Positions 16,460 through 25,705 of a stretch of 64,000 bases of DNA are shown piece after piece. How positions within the stretch are numbered: position 1 is the first letter of the stretch; each line of letters starts with the position of its first letter. Under the pieces are notes generated by a model. The model was not told the DNA's origin. It saw nothing but the letters and a program-made list of their open reading frames with translations, and made no database searches. Origin of the DNA: Gramella sp. MT6 (GTDB taxonomy: Bacteria > Bacteroidota > Bacteroidia > Flavobacteriales > Flavobacteriaceae). Where the stretch lies: positions 930,001-994,000 of the forward strand of contig NZ_CP048410.1 in NCBI RefSeq assembly GCF_019357415.1. Reading direction: 5' to 3'. Made by a program: the position numbers and the translations under genes.

Positions 16460-17209
16460 CTATAATTTCTTTATAGCAGAATTTTTCACCCAGCCCTGTG
16501 CGCCGTTAGCAAGTTCTATTCTAGACCATTCCTGATAATCTTCCAGAACTTTTGCTTTCGTGCCTTCATGAAGCTCAAAGCTAGCATCACCCCTAAGATT
16601 GGGTTCCTCTCTAACTTCTACCTCTTCGCCAAAAATAATGGCGTACTGATTATCCTGAACATAAGATTGTTGCTGAAAAGCAAACACTACTGAAAGTATG
16701 CAAAGCAATACGCTTAGCATAGCCCCTCCAAAAAGAAGCCTTTTATAAAGTGGTTTATAAGAAAAGTAATATAGAAGGAAGAATATTACAAAAAGTACAG
16801 AGAAAAGGATAGCCACAACTGCCCAGGTAGAATAGCTGAAGGCAGAGATCAACCCGTTGAACCATTGTTCAAACCCAGTCTGTTCTACGGCTTCAATATC
16901 ATCTATGGCCATATTTCGGGCAAATTCTATATTGTTTTGAATATCCTCATCTGTTGGATCCAGCTGGAGAGCTTTTTCAAAATAATAGATACTGGGCGCC
17001 ACCTGGTTTAACTTATAATGAGCATTCCCCAGGTTATAATATAGCTCAGCAGAAGCCTCGCCATTATCTATAATCTCTTCGTAAACACGGATGGCATTTT
17101 GATAATCACCGGTTTGATAAGCTGAATTAGCTTCTTCAAAAAGTTCCTCACTCTGAGAGAAACCGCAAAAACTGGATAGTAACGTAAATAATAGGATCAA
17201 CTTTCTCAT
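16460..17209 (-). CDS. batE: BatE: TPR and SH3-like protein of the aerotolerance operon
   Basis: The signal peptide is followed by TPR units (residues about 25-95, with SAELYYNLGNAHYKLNQ), two membrane helices (about 125-185) and a C-terminal bacterial SH3 domain (about 190-248). This matches BatE. The frame could begin with a GTG at 17212 overlapping the batD stop; the ATG at 17209 is the better start. It is the last gene of the moxR-bat operon and probably helps assemble or scaffold the Bat complex in the envelope. Confidence 0.85.
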   Translation of the reverse strand: MRKLILLFTLLSSFCGFSQSEELFEEANSAYQTGDYQNAIRVYEEIIDNGEASAELYYNLGNAHYKLNQVAPSIYYFEKALQLDPTDEDIQNNIEFARNMAIDDIEAVEQTGFEQWFNGLISAFSYSTWAVVAILFSVLFVIFFLLYYFSYKPLYKRLLFGGAMLSVLLCILSVVFAFQQQSYVQDNQYAIIFGEEVEVREEPNLRGDASFELHEGTKAKVLEDYQEWSRIELANGAQGWVKNSAIKKL

Positions 17210-17211
17210 CA

Positions 17212-18969
17212 CTATAGTTGTTTATCAAGAGTTGAAATTACACTTACGGCTTTATCATAGTCATGCTGCATCGTATCTGAAGACGCCGGTGTATACCTGG
17301 CATATTCACAGCTTTCTAACAGGGAAATAAATTCTGATCTTGTTTGATCATCAACCCCTTTCTCATCAAGCAGGGCCTGTATCCTTTCCTTGCTCATTTC
17401 GCTGGTTTGGATACTTAGTTTTGCTTTAAGGTAATTATGCATAGAACGTTCCAGAGACAAATAGAATTCCTTTTGACCTCCCAGGTTTCTTTTAGCTTCA
17501 GAGAGGTATTTCCTGGCAAGTTTATCAGCTTTCCTGATCCTGTTCCCCCTAACATCATTCGCTCTCTGCTCTCTCTTCTTTCCGAATAAGATGAACAACG
17601 GAATTGCTGCAAGAGGAAGCACCAATGCTCCCCAGAATGCTACCGATCCCAGAAAATCACTACTGTTTATAGGCTTAAGATTTGTATTAAGTTTAATGAA
17701 TCTGAATTGTCCTCCCTCGATCGCAACGGCCTGTTTATTAACTCCAGACATGCCTGAAGGTTCATTTCCTGCCAATGGCCCACGGTTAACATTAATAAGT
17801 ATCTCTTCAGAGGTCTTTGTCTTATAGGTTTCTGAAGAAGGATCAAAATATGAAAATGATAATGCAGGCAGGGGATATTTCCCTTTTTGCGTTGGTACTA
17901 CGGTATAGGTTTGAGAAATACTTCCCTGCATTCCATTGAGATTGGTATTAACATTCTCCCTTCGCTCAGGGTCATACATCTCTAAAGAAGGCGGAGCGGT
18001 AAGTTCTGGAAGATCAAATAATTTCAGGTTCCCGTTTCCTCTAACTTCTACTTTTGCCTGAAGGCTCTCTCCTGCATTCAGCTCATTTTTACTCGCAGTA
18101 ACATTGAAATCGAATTTCCCTACGGCACCGGTGAAATCTGCTGGTTTCCCGGCAGGTAATGGCTTAACATTGATCTTCTTATTATTAGCGGCGACCGTTT
18201 TATTTACGGTTTTATAGATCCTGCTTCCAAAAATATCTCTTCTCTCGCTTGGGACATCTACCGCAATAGAAAGAGTTAATGGTTCAATATTCAGTTCACC
18301 CGTTTTCTGTGGGTAAAGAATGGTCTTTCTTAAAACCACATATCTATATGGCTCCCCATCATATTCGCCGTTTTCAACCCTTAATTGCTGGATGTCTATA
18401 CTCTGACTCCAGAAATCGTTATACTTAGGACTATCCAGTTCCCGCCAGTTGCTAACGCTCACCCGCGGACTCACATAAAGCTTATATACCACGGTAATTG
18501 CTTCATTCAGGTATGGATTGCCTTTTGAAACCTCGGCCACAAGGTGCAGGTTATCTTCTGCGATCATTTCAGTATTATCACCGTCTGTAGGCTTATCTAC
18601 TGCAGAAGTGATCTCTACTTTAAGTGGAGAAGTTTTATAGGTCTTATCGTCTATGATAATTTCAGCCTGACCAATGGTTAGATTACCAATTTTCTTAGGC
18701 TGAAGGTAAAAACTATAGGTTTTGGAGTATTCCATTCTTCCGTTCAGGATACTCGTACTTATTTTTTGATTGGGTCCACCAACAACGGTGAAACCATCGA
18801 AGGATGGCGGGTTGAAGTTATCGCCATCCTCGTTCATTTCGAAATCTACTCTTAGCCGTTCATTAATTCCCAGCTTTTCTCTGCTCACCTTCGCCTCAAA
18901 CCTCACCTGGGCTTGAATGATCCCGGAAGCACACAATAAAAAACTTAAAATTAAATACTTCAATTTCAT
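17212..18969 (-). CDS. batD: BatD: oxygen-tolerance family membrane protein
   Basis: The 585-residue protein has a signal peptide (cleaved around Ala20-Gln21), an N-terminal BatD domain with several beta-sandwich repeats, one membrane helix near residue 445 (FWGALVLPLAAIPLFILF), and a cytosolic C-terminal helical part. It follows batC by 49 bp and precedes batE directly. The Bat system is linked to aerotolerance in Bacteroides fragilis and to other stress roles in Leptospira; the molecular mechanism is not established. Confidence 0.88.
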   Translation of the reverse strand: MKLKYLILSFLLCASGIIQAQVRFEAKVSREKLGINERLRVDFEMNEDGDNFNPPSFDGFTVVGGPNQKISTSILNGRMEYSKTYSFYLQPKKIGNLTIGQAEIIIDDKTYKTSPLKVEITSAVDKPTDGDNTEMIAEDNLHLVAEVSKGNPYLNEAITVVYKLYVSPRVSVSNWRELDSPKYNDFWSQSIDIQQLRVENGEYDGEPYRYVVLRKTILYPQKTGELNIEPLTLSIAVDVPSERRDIFGSRIYKTVNKTVAANNKKINVKPLPAGKPADFTGAVGKFDFNVTASKNELNAGESLQAKVEVRGNGNLKLFDLPELTAPPSLEMYDPERRENVNTNLNGMQGSISQTYTVVPTQKGKYPLPALSFSYFDPSSETYKTKTSEEILINVNRGPLAGNEPSGMSGVNKQAVAIEGGQFRFIKLNTNLKPINSSDFLGSVAFWGALVLPLAAIPLFILFGKKREQRANDVRGNRIRKADKLARKYLSEAKRNLGGQKEFYLSLERSMHNYLKAKLSIQTSEMSKERIQALLDEKGVDDQTRSEFISLLESCEYARYTPASSDTMQHDYDKAVSVISTLDKQL

Positions 18970-19018
18970 CTTTTTCCTCCTATAAGCTCATTTCTTTGTC
19001 TATTAAACATCAAAAATG

Positions 19019-19891
19019 TTACCAGTCTTTATCTGTTTTCGTTTTGACACCTTTCGCTTTTTCAGCGTTTATTTTATCCTGAACTTTTTTCTCTTCGTTA
19101 TTCATGGCCTCAAGCAAGCTCTGGATCTGTTGTGGAGATAACTGTCCCTGGGTTGGTCGCTGCTGTTGCTGCTTTTCCTTGTCTCCTTCTTTAGGATCTT
19201 TATTCTCTCCTTCTCCCTGATCTTTCTGCTTATCTTCGTTTTGATCGCCTTCTTTTTTATCTTTTTCGTTCTCGCCTTCGTCCTTAGGTTTCTGATCCTC
19301 TTTTTCCTCTTCACCACCTTCACCATCCTGGTTCTGGTCTTTATTCTGCTGATCCTGATTCTTGTCCTTATTATTTTCGTCCTGCTTATTCTGATCCTGA
19401 TTACCTTCCTGATTTTGCTGCTCTTTCTCCAGCATTTTCTTAGCTAACGCAAGGTTATACCTGGTCTCTTCATCCGTTGGATCGTTACGCAAGGCATTTT
19501 TAAAGGCATCTACCGCTCCCTGGTAGTTCTTTTGTTGCATATAAGAATTACCAAGATTATGATAAATACGATGTTTTTCTGTTTTTGTTGCGGCAATTTC
19601 CGCGGCAGCCTTTAATCTTTCTTCTGCATTCAAAGATTTCTCCTTGGCATAATACAGGTTGCCCATATTATATTTAGCCGTAGTGTTATTAGGATCTTTC
19701 GCGATAGCTTTTCTATAGGAAGCCTCTGCACTGGCAAAATCATTTTCAGATAAGGCCTCCTGTGCTTCAGCAATAAATCTATTAGATTCTTTAGTGAGCT
19801 TTTCGGGCTTTTCCTGGGCATTCACCCCAAGAAAACCAAAAAGCAGCAACAGACCGGTTAAAATGACATTTTGACATTTATTTTGATGCAT
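19019..19891 (-). CDS. batC: BatC: TPR protein with charged low-complexity tail
   Basis: The signal peptide is followed by three TPR units (about residues 35-150; TAKYNMGNLYYAKE, HRIYHNLGNSYMQQ) and a long Gln/Asp/Lys/Glu-rich tail (about 155-265). An AAGGAG site 8 nt before the ATG at 19891 selects this start over the one at 19918, and makes it overlap the end of batB by 14 bp. The low-complexity tail creates long false ORFs in other frames. The role is presumably as an adaptor in the periplasmic Bat complex. Confidence 0.85.
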   Translation of the reverse strand: MHQNKCQNVILTGLLLLFGFLGVNAQEKPEKLTKESNRFIAEAQEALSENDFASAEASYRKAIAKDPNNTTAKYNMGNLYYAKEKSLNAEERLKAAAEIAATKTEKHRIYHNLGNSYMQQKNYQGAVDAFKNALRNDPTDEETRYNLALAKKMLEKEQQNQEGNQDQNKQDENNKDKNQDQQNKDQNQDGEGGEEEKEDQKPKDEGENEKDKKEGDQNEDKQKDQGEGENKDPKEGDKEKQQQQRPTQGQLSPQQIQSLLEAMNNEEKKVQDKINAEKAKGVKTKTDKDW

Positions 19892-20942
19892 CTTTCGCTC
19901 CTTTCTTCTTTCGTTCATTAAAAAGATTCAGTTTACGCAGCCAGGCCGTACTACGCTCAAGTACAAAGATATCAAGAAATAATAATGCCAAAGCTATTCC
20001 CAGGAACAACTGAAAATGAGATTTAAAATCGGCAAATTGTTTCGCCTCGAATTCAGTTTTCTCAATATTCTGTAATTCTTCAGTGACTTTATCTACCACT
20101 TCAGTAGTTACATTCCCTTGAATATAACTCCCCTTGGCAGCATCTGCTATTTCTTTGAGGGTTTGCGGATTCAGTTTAGTAATAACCGTTTCTCCCTGGT
20201 TATCTTTTTTATAGTTCTGTACAACTCCATTTCGTTTAATAGGAATAGGACCTCCTTTTTCGGACCCCACTCCAATAGTAAAAATACGGATGCCCATTTC
20301 TGAAGCCTGTTCCGTAATCTCCTCCACATTACCCTCATGATCTTCACCATCGCTAATAATGAACAATACACGATTGGTTTGCTGCTCATCATCATAATAG
20401 GTTGTAGCCAGTTCTATAGCATCTCCAATGGCAGTCCCCTGAGAAGAGATCATATCTGTATTTAACGCCTGCAGGAACATCCTCGCGGCCGAATAATCGG
20501 TAGTTATTGGCAATTGCGGATAGGCGCCACCGGCATAGGCGATTATCCCAACCCGGTCACTTCCCAGATTACTAAGGATCTGGCTAACCAGCTGTTTGGA
20601 CTTTTCAATTCTGCTTGGCGCGATATCTTCAGCATCCATACTTTTAGAGACATCTATCGCAAAAACTATATCAACCCCTTCCCTTTTTACGGTCTTCAGC
20701 TTAGTTCCCATCTTGGGATTTACCAGGGCCACCACCAGACTGGCCATCGCCAGCAATACCAGGATCAGTTTAATGACCGGCTTGGAGCGCGAACGGTTAG
20801 GTGCAAGGTGTTTTAAAAGATTGCTGCTGGCAAATTTCTTCCGGGTCCTGTTCTGCCAGAAAATAAAAATAAGGAACAACACGATGATCACCGGGATCAC
20901 CAGCAATAACCAAAACCATATTTTTTCTTCCAGTACAAACAT
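19878..20942 (-). CDS. batB: BatB: von Willebrand factor A domain membrane protein
   Basis: Two N-terminal membrane helices (about 8-28 and 57-75) are followed by a VWA domain with an intact MIDAS motif DVSKS (Asp97, Ser99, Ser101) and a further helix near residue 320. VWA proteins bind partners through a metal ion. batA and batB are paralogues and lie next to each other, one base apart. The length of 354 residues is normal for BatB. Confidence 0.9.
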   Translation of the reverse strand: MFVLEEKIWFWLLLVIPVIIVLFLIFIFWQNRTRKKFASSNLLKHLAPNRSRSKPVIKLILVLLAMASLVVALVNPKMGTKLKTVKREGVDIVFAIDVSKSMDAEDIAPSRIEKSKQLVSQILSNLGSDRVGIIAYAGGAYPQLPITTDYSAARMFLQALNTDMISSQGTAIGDAIELATTYYDDEQQTNRVLFIISDGEDHEGNVEEITEQASEMGIRIFTIGVGSEKGGPIPIKRNGVVQNYKKDNQGETVITKLNPQTLKEIADAAKGSYIQGNVTTEVVDKVTEELQNIEKTEFEAKQFADFKSHFQLFLGIALALLFLDIFVLERSTAWLRKLNLFNERKKKGAKDASK

Positions 20943-20943
20943 T

Positions 20944-21948
20944 CTATATAAAACTTCTGAATAGGGTGAGTCTTAATAATATTTCGAATAATAACAGAAT
21001 CCCAGCAAACAGAATCAGTGGCCTGTATTTCTCATCATAATTGTAATATCTGAATTCTTCAATTTCGGTTTTTTCAAGTGAATCGATCTCATTATAGATC
21101 TCCTCAAGCTTTTCATTATCTGTAGCCCTGAAATATTTTCCTCCGGTAGAGGTGGCGATATCTTTTAAAAGTTCTTCATCTATCTCTACCTGCACGCGGC
21201 CAAACTGAATTCTTCCACCAGGAGACATAGCTATTGGGGAAAGAGCCATCCCGTTACTACCAACTCCAATGGTATAAACCTTAATCCCGAATTCAACCGC
21301 AAGTTCACTGGCGGTATTGGGATCTATAAAACCTGAATTATTAACTCCATCTGTAAGCAGAATGATGACCTTACTTTCTGCTTCACTGTCTTTTAGCCTG
21401 TTTACCGCGGTAGCTAATCCAGATCCAATTGCCGTACCATTTTCAAGTACATTGTTATATTCAATATCTTCCAGAGCATTAAGTACAATCGTTTTATCAC
21501 TGGTTATAGGAGTTTTAGTGAAACTCTCTCCAGCGTAAGCCACCAGCCCGATACGATCTCCAGGCCTGTCTTTTACGAATTCTTCTGCCACCGCTTTTAG
21601 AGCGTCCAATCTGTTTGGCTGCAGGTCTCTCGCCAGCATACTGGCTGATACATCTATCGCCATTACGATATCTATCCCCTGTGAACTGCTGGTTTCTGTA
21701 GAAACATCAACTGTCCTCGGCCTGGCCATGGCTACAATGATGAAGGACAGAGCCAATAAGCGCAGCAGGAAAAGTACAGGTCTTAATTTTGGTAAAAACC
21801 CCGACTTGACTTCGAATCCTTTGGTAGTGGATATTTTTAATTCGGCAGTTTGCTTATTTCGTTTCCACACATACCAGGCTATTGCCAGCGGAAGCAGCAG
21901 GAACAACCAGAAAAATTCTGGATTTTCAAATGTGAAATTAGCAAACAT
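20944..21948 (-). CDS. batA: BatA: von Willebrand factor A domain membrane protein
   Basis: This 334-residue protein has an N-terminal BatA-type membrane region (residues 10-27 and 57-75), a VWA domain with MIDAS residues DVSAS (Asp99, Ser101, Ser103) and a C-terminal membrane helix (LILFAGILLLFEILL). The start codon overlaps the stop of the upstream BatD-like gene (TAATG). It probably forms a heteromer with BatB in the cytoplasmic membrane. Confidence 0.9.
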   Translation of the reverse strand: MFANFTFENPEFFWLFLLLPLAIAWYVWKRNKQTAELKISTTKGFEVKSGFLPKLRPVLFLLRLLALSFIIVAMARPRTVDVSTETSSSQGIDIVMAIDVSASMLARDLQPNRLDALKAVAEEFVKDRPGDRIGLVAYAGESFTKTPITSDKTIVLNALEDIEYNNVLENGTAIGSGLATAVNRLKDSEAESKVIILLTDGVNNSGFIDPNTASELAVEFGIKVYTIGVGSNGMALSPIAMSPGGRIQFGRVQVEIDEELLKDIATSTGGKYFRATDNEKLEEIYNEIDSLEKTEIEEFRYYNYDEKYRPLILFAGILLLFEILLRLTLFRSFI

Positions 21949-23597
21949 TATTCGTTCAGGTTATTAATTTCTACCGAGTTAATTATACGCTGAGTGATCT
22001 CTTTGGCATACTGGTCATTTTCGTTATAAATGACCATTATCTGCTCAAACCCTCCTTTTTCAGCAAAATTCAGGATCTGATATTCATTTGGGATCGATTC
22101 ACCGGTTACAGGGTTTTCAGCCTCCAGGGTACCAAATATCTTGGTTCCCTCGGTGCCGTTAACCGTGGTGAAATCCTCCTGTTTCATTATTATATTCCGT
22201 GCACCCTGAGCTTCAAGATTGGTGTAAATTCCATCGATGGCCTTTTTAGCATCGAAGTTCACCTCTCCTTTGAATTTGATAGTGCTTAGGGTCACATAGA
22301 AATTACTAAGCAGGCTACCATAGATAAAGGTCTCTGAACCTACCATCATTTGCTGCACATCCTGTGGCATATCTATCTCGCCACGCACAAGAACTTCAGG
22401 TGTCGTTACGGCTACAGATGGGTTACCGTATTCACTTCTAATCCATTCACCTTCCAGCAATTCTTTCGTTGGATGACCTAAATAAGTATCCTTAACGTAA
22501 GTATAACCTTTTGTGGCGATAAGTGCTGTCACACCTATTATTATCACTACAATCCCGGCCAAAACACCAAGAATAACACGGCGTTTTTTTCTTTTCCTGG
22601 CCTGTTCTTCCCGGAAAGCTTCATCCTGTAGTAGTTCTTCCTCGGTTGGTTCAGGTACCGAAGCTCTTAGATCATCTATTACATGTTGTGTTTTTGACCG
22701 ATCTTCCTTAGCCGTTATCACATCTGGTTTAGACTGTGCAAATTTAGCAAGATCTGCACGCTTCAATATTCTTTCAAAATCCCTTATTGTCTCATCGCTA
22801 AGATTCAGTTTTCCCTGGCGTTTTTGATCTTCAAGGTAAAGGATCAATTCATTTGTAGTTCTTTCCAGACCGTGATCATAGATCTTCCTGTCCAGGTATT
22901 TACGGACGGCAAAACTAAGTTGAGAGTAATATTCCTTTATCTCTCGTTTTTCCAGGTACTGCGCCTGATCCAGTTTCTGTAATTCGGCCATCGCCTCTTC
23001 ATAAGGCGGTAACTCCGCTTCCTGAGCATCCTTTTTCCTTTTCCTGATGATCAAAAATGCCACCAGGCCGGCTATAAGGAAAATTCCCAGTAACCACCAT
23101 ACCCAATCTGGAATTCTGAATCCCGGTGGAACCTCAACAGATGGTTTTATGGGATATAGTTTTTGTTTGGTAGTATCTACCACCACATCGTTCACCTCAA
23201 CGGCAATGGAATCTGTAAAATAGGAACTGCTTGCAATGATAACTTCCTGCCTGGGGATCACATATTTTCCAGAATCGAACTTGGTAAGGAAATATTCCTT
23301 TAACAGCCTGTAATTACCATTTTCACGTAGCGTATCTGCATCCAGGGATTCGACTAATTCTAGAGGAGAAAAGGTTTCGCCTTCTGGAAAAACCACCAGG
23401 TCTTCAGGATCTGTCTTAACCTCGATCTGGTATTTGATCTGTTCCCCGATCTTGATCGTGGTGGAATCTATACTTGCTGAAACCTGGGATTGAGCTTCAG
23501 CAGAATTGCCCACCAATAACGCGCATATAAAAAATAGAAATCCCAGGCCACCTGAGATATTTAAAGTTGAATATGTGTGTGTAAGGTTTCTAAACAT
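21948..23597 (-). CDS. BatD-like membrane protein with extra C-terminal domain
   Basis: The 549-residue product sits between DUF58 and batA. After a signal segment it has one BatD-like beta domain (about 35-160), a membrane helix near 168-190 (VWWLLGIFLIAGLVAFLII), a charged cytosolic helical region (about 190-345), a second membrane helix (about 346-366, VILGVLAGIVVIIIGVTALI) and a C-terminal domain of about 180 residues outside the membrane. The gene is a regular member of this operon in flavobacteria, but the C-terminal domain is not one I recognise. Confidence 0.7.
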   Translation of the reverse strand: MFRNLTHTYSTLNISGGLGFLFFICALLVGNSAEAQSQVSASIDSTTIKIGEQIKYQIEVKTDPEDLVVFPEGETFSPLELVESLDADTLRENGNYRLLKEYFLTKFDSGKYVIPRQEVIIASSSYFTDSIAVEVNDVVVDTTKQKLYPIKPSVEVPPGFRIPDWVWWLLGIFLIAGLVAFLIIRKRKKDAQEAELPPYEEAMAELQKLDQAQYLEKREIKEYYSQLSFAVRKYLDRKIYDHGLERTTNELILYLEDQKRQGKLNLSDETIRDFERILKRADLAKFAQSKPDVITAKEDRSKTQHVIDDLRASVPEPTEEELLQDEAFREEQARKRKKRRVILGVLAGIVVIIIGVTALIATKGYTYVKDTYLGHPTKELLEGEWIRSEYGNPSVAVTTPEVLVRGEIDMPQDVQQMMVGSETFIYGSLLSNFYVTLSTIKFKGEVNFDAKKAIDGIYTNLEAQGARNIIMKQEDFTTVNGTEGTKIFGTLEAENPVTGESIPNEYQILNFAEKGGFEQIMVIYNENDQYAKEITQRIINSVEINNLNE

Positions 23598-23604
23598 TTT
23601 TCTT

Positions 23605-24471
23605 TTATGCCCTTCTTTTAAAATAGCCCAGTAATTTTTTTACATAGCTTTCATCGGTCCTGTTATTAATAGTTCCTGCTCCACTTACCGAAAAACTTTG
23701 ATGAAAGTAATTCACGCGGTCATGAAAATAGTTTGAATACGACCTGCGCACCGCCTTGGAACCTGTATCTACGGTAACATATTCCCCGGTTTCCTCATCC
23801 TGCATCTGCACTATCCCAAGGTTTGGAATGGTCTGTTCCATTTTATCAAAAACCCTGATTCCGGTAAGATCATGTTTTCCCGCAACGATCTTTAAGGTAT
23901 GCTGGTAATCATCTGCCATAAAATCTGAAAGCAGAAAAACGATCGCTTTCTTTTTCATGACATTAGATAGATATTTCAGAGCTCCGGCAATATCAGTATT
24001 CTTACCTTCTGGTTTAAATTCCAGTAATTCTCTGATTATTCGAAGAACGTGTGACCTTCCTTTTTTAGGCGGAATATATAATTCTATACGGTCTGAGAAC
24101 ATCATCAAACCTATCTTATCATTGTTCTTGGTCGCTGAAAAAGCAAGAGTAGCCGCTATTTCTGTAATGACCTCTTTTTTGAACTGTTCCTGGGTACCAA
24201 ACATTTCTGAACCTGAAACATCTACCATCAACATCATGGTTAGCTCCCGCTCTTCTTCGAATACTTTTACAAAAGGTTCATTATAACGGGCCGTCACGTT
24301 CCAATCTATACTTCTAACGTCGTCACCAAACTGGTACTGTCTAACCTCGCTAAAGGTCATTCCCCTTCCTTTAAAAGTAGAATGATATTCACCCCCAAAG
24401 ACATGATCGCTCAGTCTGCGGGTCTTGATCTCTATCTTTCTTACTTTTTTAAGGAGTTCCTTTGTATCCAT
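23605..24471 (-). CDS. DUF58 domain protein
   Basis: The start MDTKELLKKVRKIEIKTRR (ATG at 24471) matches DUF58 proteins; the upstream Met at 24501 only adds residues from an AT-rich spacer. The family core GDDVRSIDWNVTAR is present near residue 75, followed by a VWA-like region with LMVDVSGS. These proteins are the usual partners of MoxR ATPases and are thought to be recruited with them to assemble or activate envelope complexes. Gap to the BatD-like gene: 7 bp. Confidence 0.88.
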   Translation of the reverse strand: MDTKELLKKVRKIEIKTRRLSDHVFGGEYHSTFKGRGMTFSEVRQYQFGDDVRSIDWNVTARYNEPFVKVFEEERELTMMLMVDVSGSEMFGTQEQFKKEVITEIAATLAFSATKNNDKIGLMMFSDRIELYIPPKKGRSHVLRIIRELLEFKPEGKNTDIAGALKYLSNVMKKKAIVFLLSDFMADDYQHTLKIVAGKHDLTGIRVFDKMEQTIPNLGIVQMQDEETGEYVTVDTGSKAVRRSYSNYFHDRVNYFHQSFSVSGAGTINNRTDESYVKKLLGYFKRRA

Positions 24472-24547
24472 CTTTTTCAATAAACAATAAACAAAGATCA
24501 ATAAACACTAGTTTATTTGATCATTGGTAATTGATAATTGCTAATTG

Positions 24548-25552
24548 TTACGGTACTTCAATCTCGTTCACGATCTTATTGATAAGATCTTCTGAAGTAA
24601 TGTTTTCGGCTTCGGCTTCATAGGTAATGCCTATTCTGTGACGCAATACATCATGTACAACTGCACGAACATCTTCTGGCACCACATAACCTCTACGTTT
24701 AATAAAGGCATAACATTTAGAAGCTACGGCCAGGTTGATACTACCACGAGGAGAGGCTCCAAAGCTGATCAAAGGTTTTATATCTTCAAGATTATATTTT
24801 TCCGGAGTACGTGTAGCAAAAACGATATCCAGGATATATTTCTCGATCTTTTCATCCATATACACATCCCTAACTGCACTTTGTGCTCTCAGGATCTGTT
24901 CAAGATCTACCACAGGATTCACTTTTTCGAATCCGCCTTTAAGATTTGCCCGAATAATTAGTTGCTCTTCGGCCATTTGAGGATAGTTTATGACTGTTTT
25001 CAGCATAAACCTGTCCACTTGCGCTTCTGGTAAAGGATAGGTTCCTTCCTGTTCTACTGGGTTTTGCGTAGCCATTACTAAAAATGGCTTATCAAGGATA
25101 AAGGTTTCATCCCCTATGGTCACCTGCTTTTCCTGCATTGCTTCCAGTAAAGCCGATTGCACTTTAGCGGGTGCACGGTTGATCTCATCTGCAAGTACAA
25201 AATTTGCGAAAATTGGCCCTTTCTTAATACTGAAATCATTCACCTTCATATTATAGATCATAGTACCAACAACATCTGCCGGCAAAAGATCTGGGGTGAA
25301 CTGAATTCGGCTGAAGCTACCATGCACAGCCTGGGCGAGAGTATTGATAGCTAGAGTTTTCGCCAGTCCCGGAACCCCTTCTAAAAGTATGTGTCCCTGA
25401 CCTAAAAGGCCTATCAGCAGGCGCTCTACCATGTGCTTCTGGCCTACGATCACCTTATTCATTTCTCGGGTGAGCAAGTCTACAAAAGCACTTTCCTTTT
25501 CAATTTTCTCGTTAATACTGGCAATATCAACAGATGAATTGTCTTCCATCAT
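24548..25552 (-). CDS. MoxR-family AAA+ ATPase
   Basis: The 334-residue protein has Walker A GVPGLAKT (residues 59-66), Walker B ending LADEINRAP, the sensor-1 region MATQNPVEQEGTYPLPEAQ and the arginine-bearing VDRF, all diagnostic of MoxR. It probably acts as a chaperone-like ATPase for the VWA proteins encoded downstream (DUF58, BatA, BatB). It heads the bat operon and has a promoter-like element upstream (25574-25605). About 76 AT-rich bases separate it from the DUF58 gene. Confidence 0.92.
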   Translation of the reverse strand: MMEDNSSVDIASINEKIEKESAFVDLLTREMNKVIVGQKHMVERLLIGLLGQGHILLEGVPGLAKTLAINTLAQAVHGSFSRIQFTPDLLPADVVGTMIYNMKVNDFSIKKGPIFANFVLADEINRAPAKVQSALLEAMQEKQVTIGDETFILDKPFLVMATQNPVEQEGTYPLPEAQVDRFMLKTVINYPQMAEEQLIIRANLKGGFEKVNPVVDLEQILRAQSAVRDVYMDEKIEKYILDIVFATRTPEKYNLEDIKPLISFGASPRGSINLAVASKCYAFIKRRGYVVPEDVRAVVHDVLRHRIGITYEAEAENITSEDLINKIVNEIEVP

Positions 25553-25573
25553 GATTTTCAGATTTTGATGTCG

Positions 25574-25605
25574 TGAATATACGTACTTGTTGTAAGCGTC
25601 GCAAA
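25574..25605 (-). promoter_or_regulatory. Possible promoter of the moxR-bat operon
   Basis: On the minus strand TTTG (25602-25605), 20 bp, then TATATTCA (25574-25581). The spacing is right and the -7 box matches at six of eight consensus positions. No other promoter is evident before batE, so this may drive about nine kilobases. Confidence 0.5.
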
Positions 25606-25651
25606 TTGAAAATTTATTGGACTGTGAATGGTTAAAAAAAGGTTAAAATTA

Positions 25652-25681
25652 AAAAGGCAACACTTTGCAGTGTTGCCTTTT
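25652..25681 (-). terminator. Intrinsic terminator of the DUF4382 gene
   Basis: On the minus strand AAAAGGCAACACT-GCAA-AGTGTTGCCTTTTT forms a 13-bp stem with a T run, 24 bp after the DUF4382 stop codon. It isolates that gene from moxR, which lies downstream in the same direction. Confidence 0.9.
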
Positions 25682-25705
25682 ACAAAAATTTATTTTCTAA
25701 AAATA

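Noticed and set aside
19102..19447. Hydrophobic or basic open frames on both strands within batC
   Set aside because: They are shadows of the low-complexity Gln/Asp/Lys/Glu tail of BatC; their composition is an artefact of that repeat.
24472..24547. AT-rich short repeats (CAATAAA.. and TAATTG..) between moxR and the DUF58 gene as a recombination site or origin
   Set aside because: Short degenerate repeats are common in intergenic DNA of AT-rich genomes; there is no DnaA box cluster or integrase nearby.
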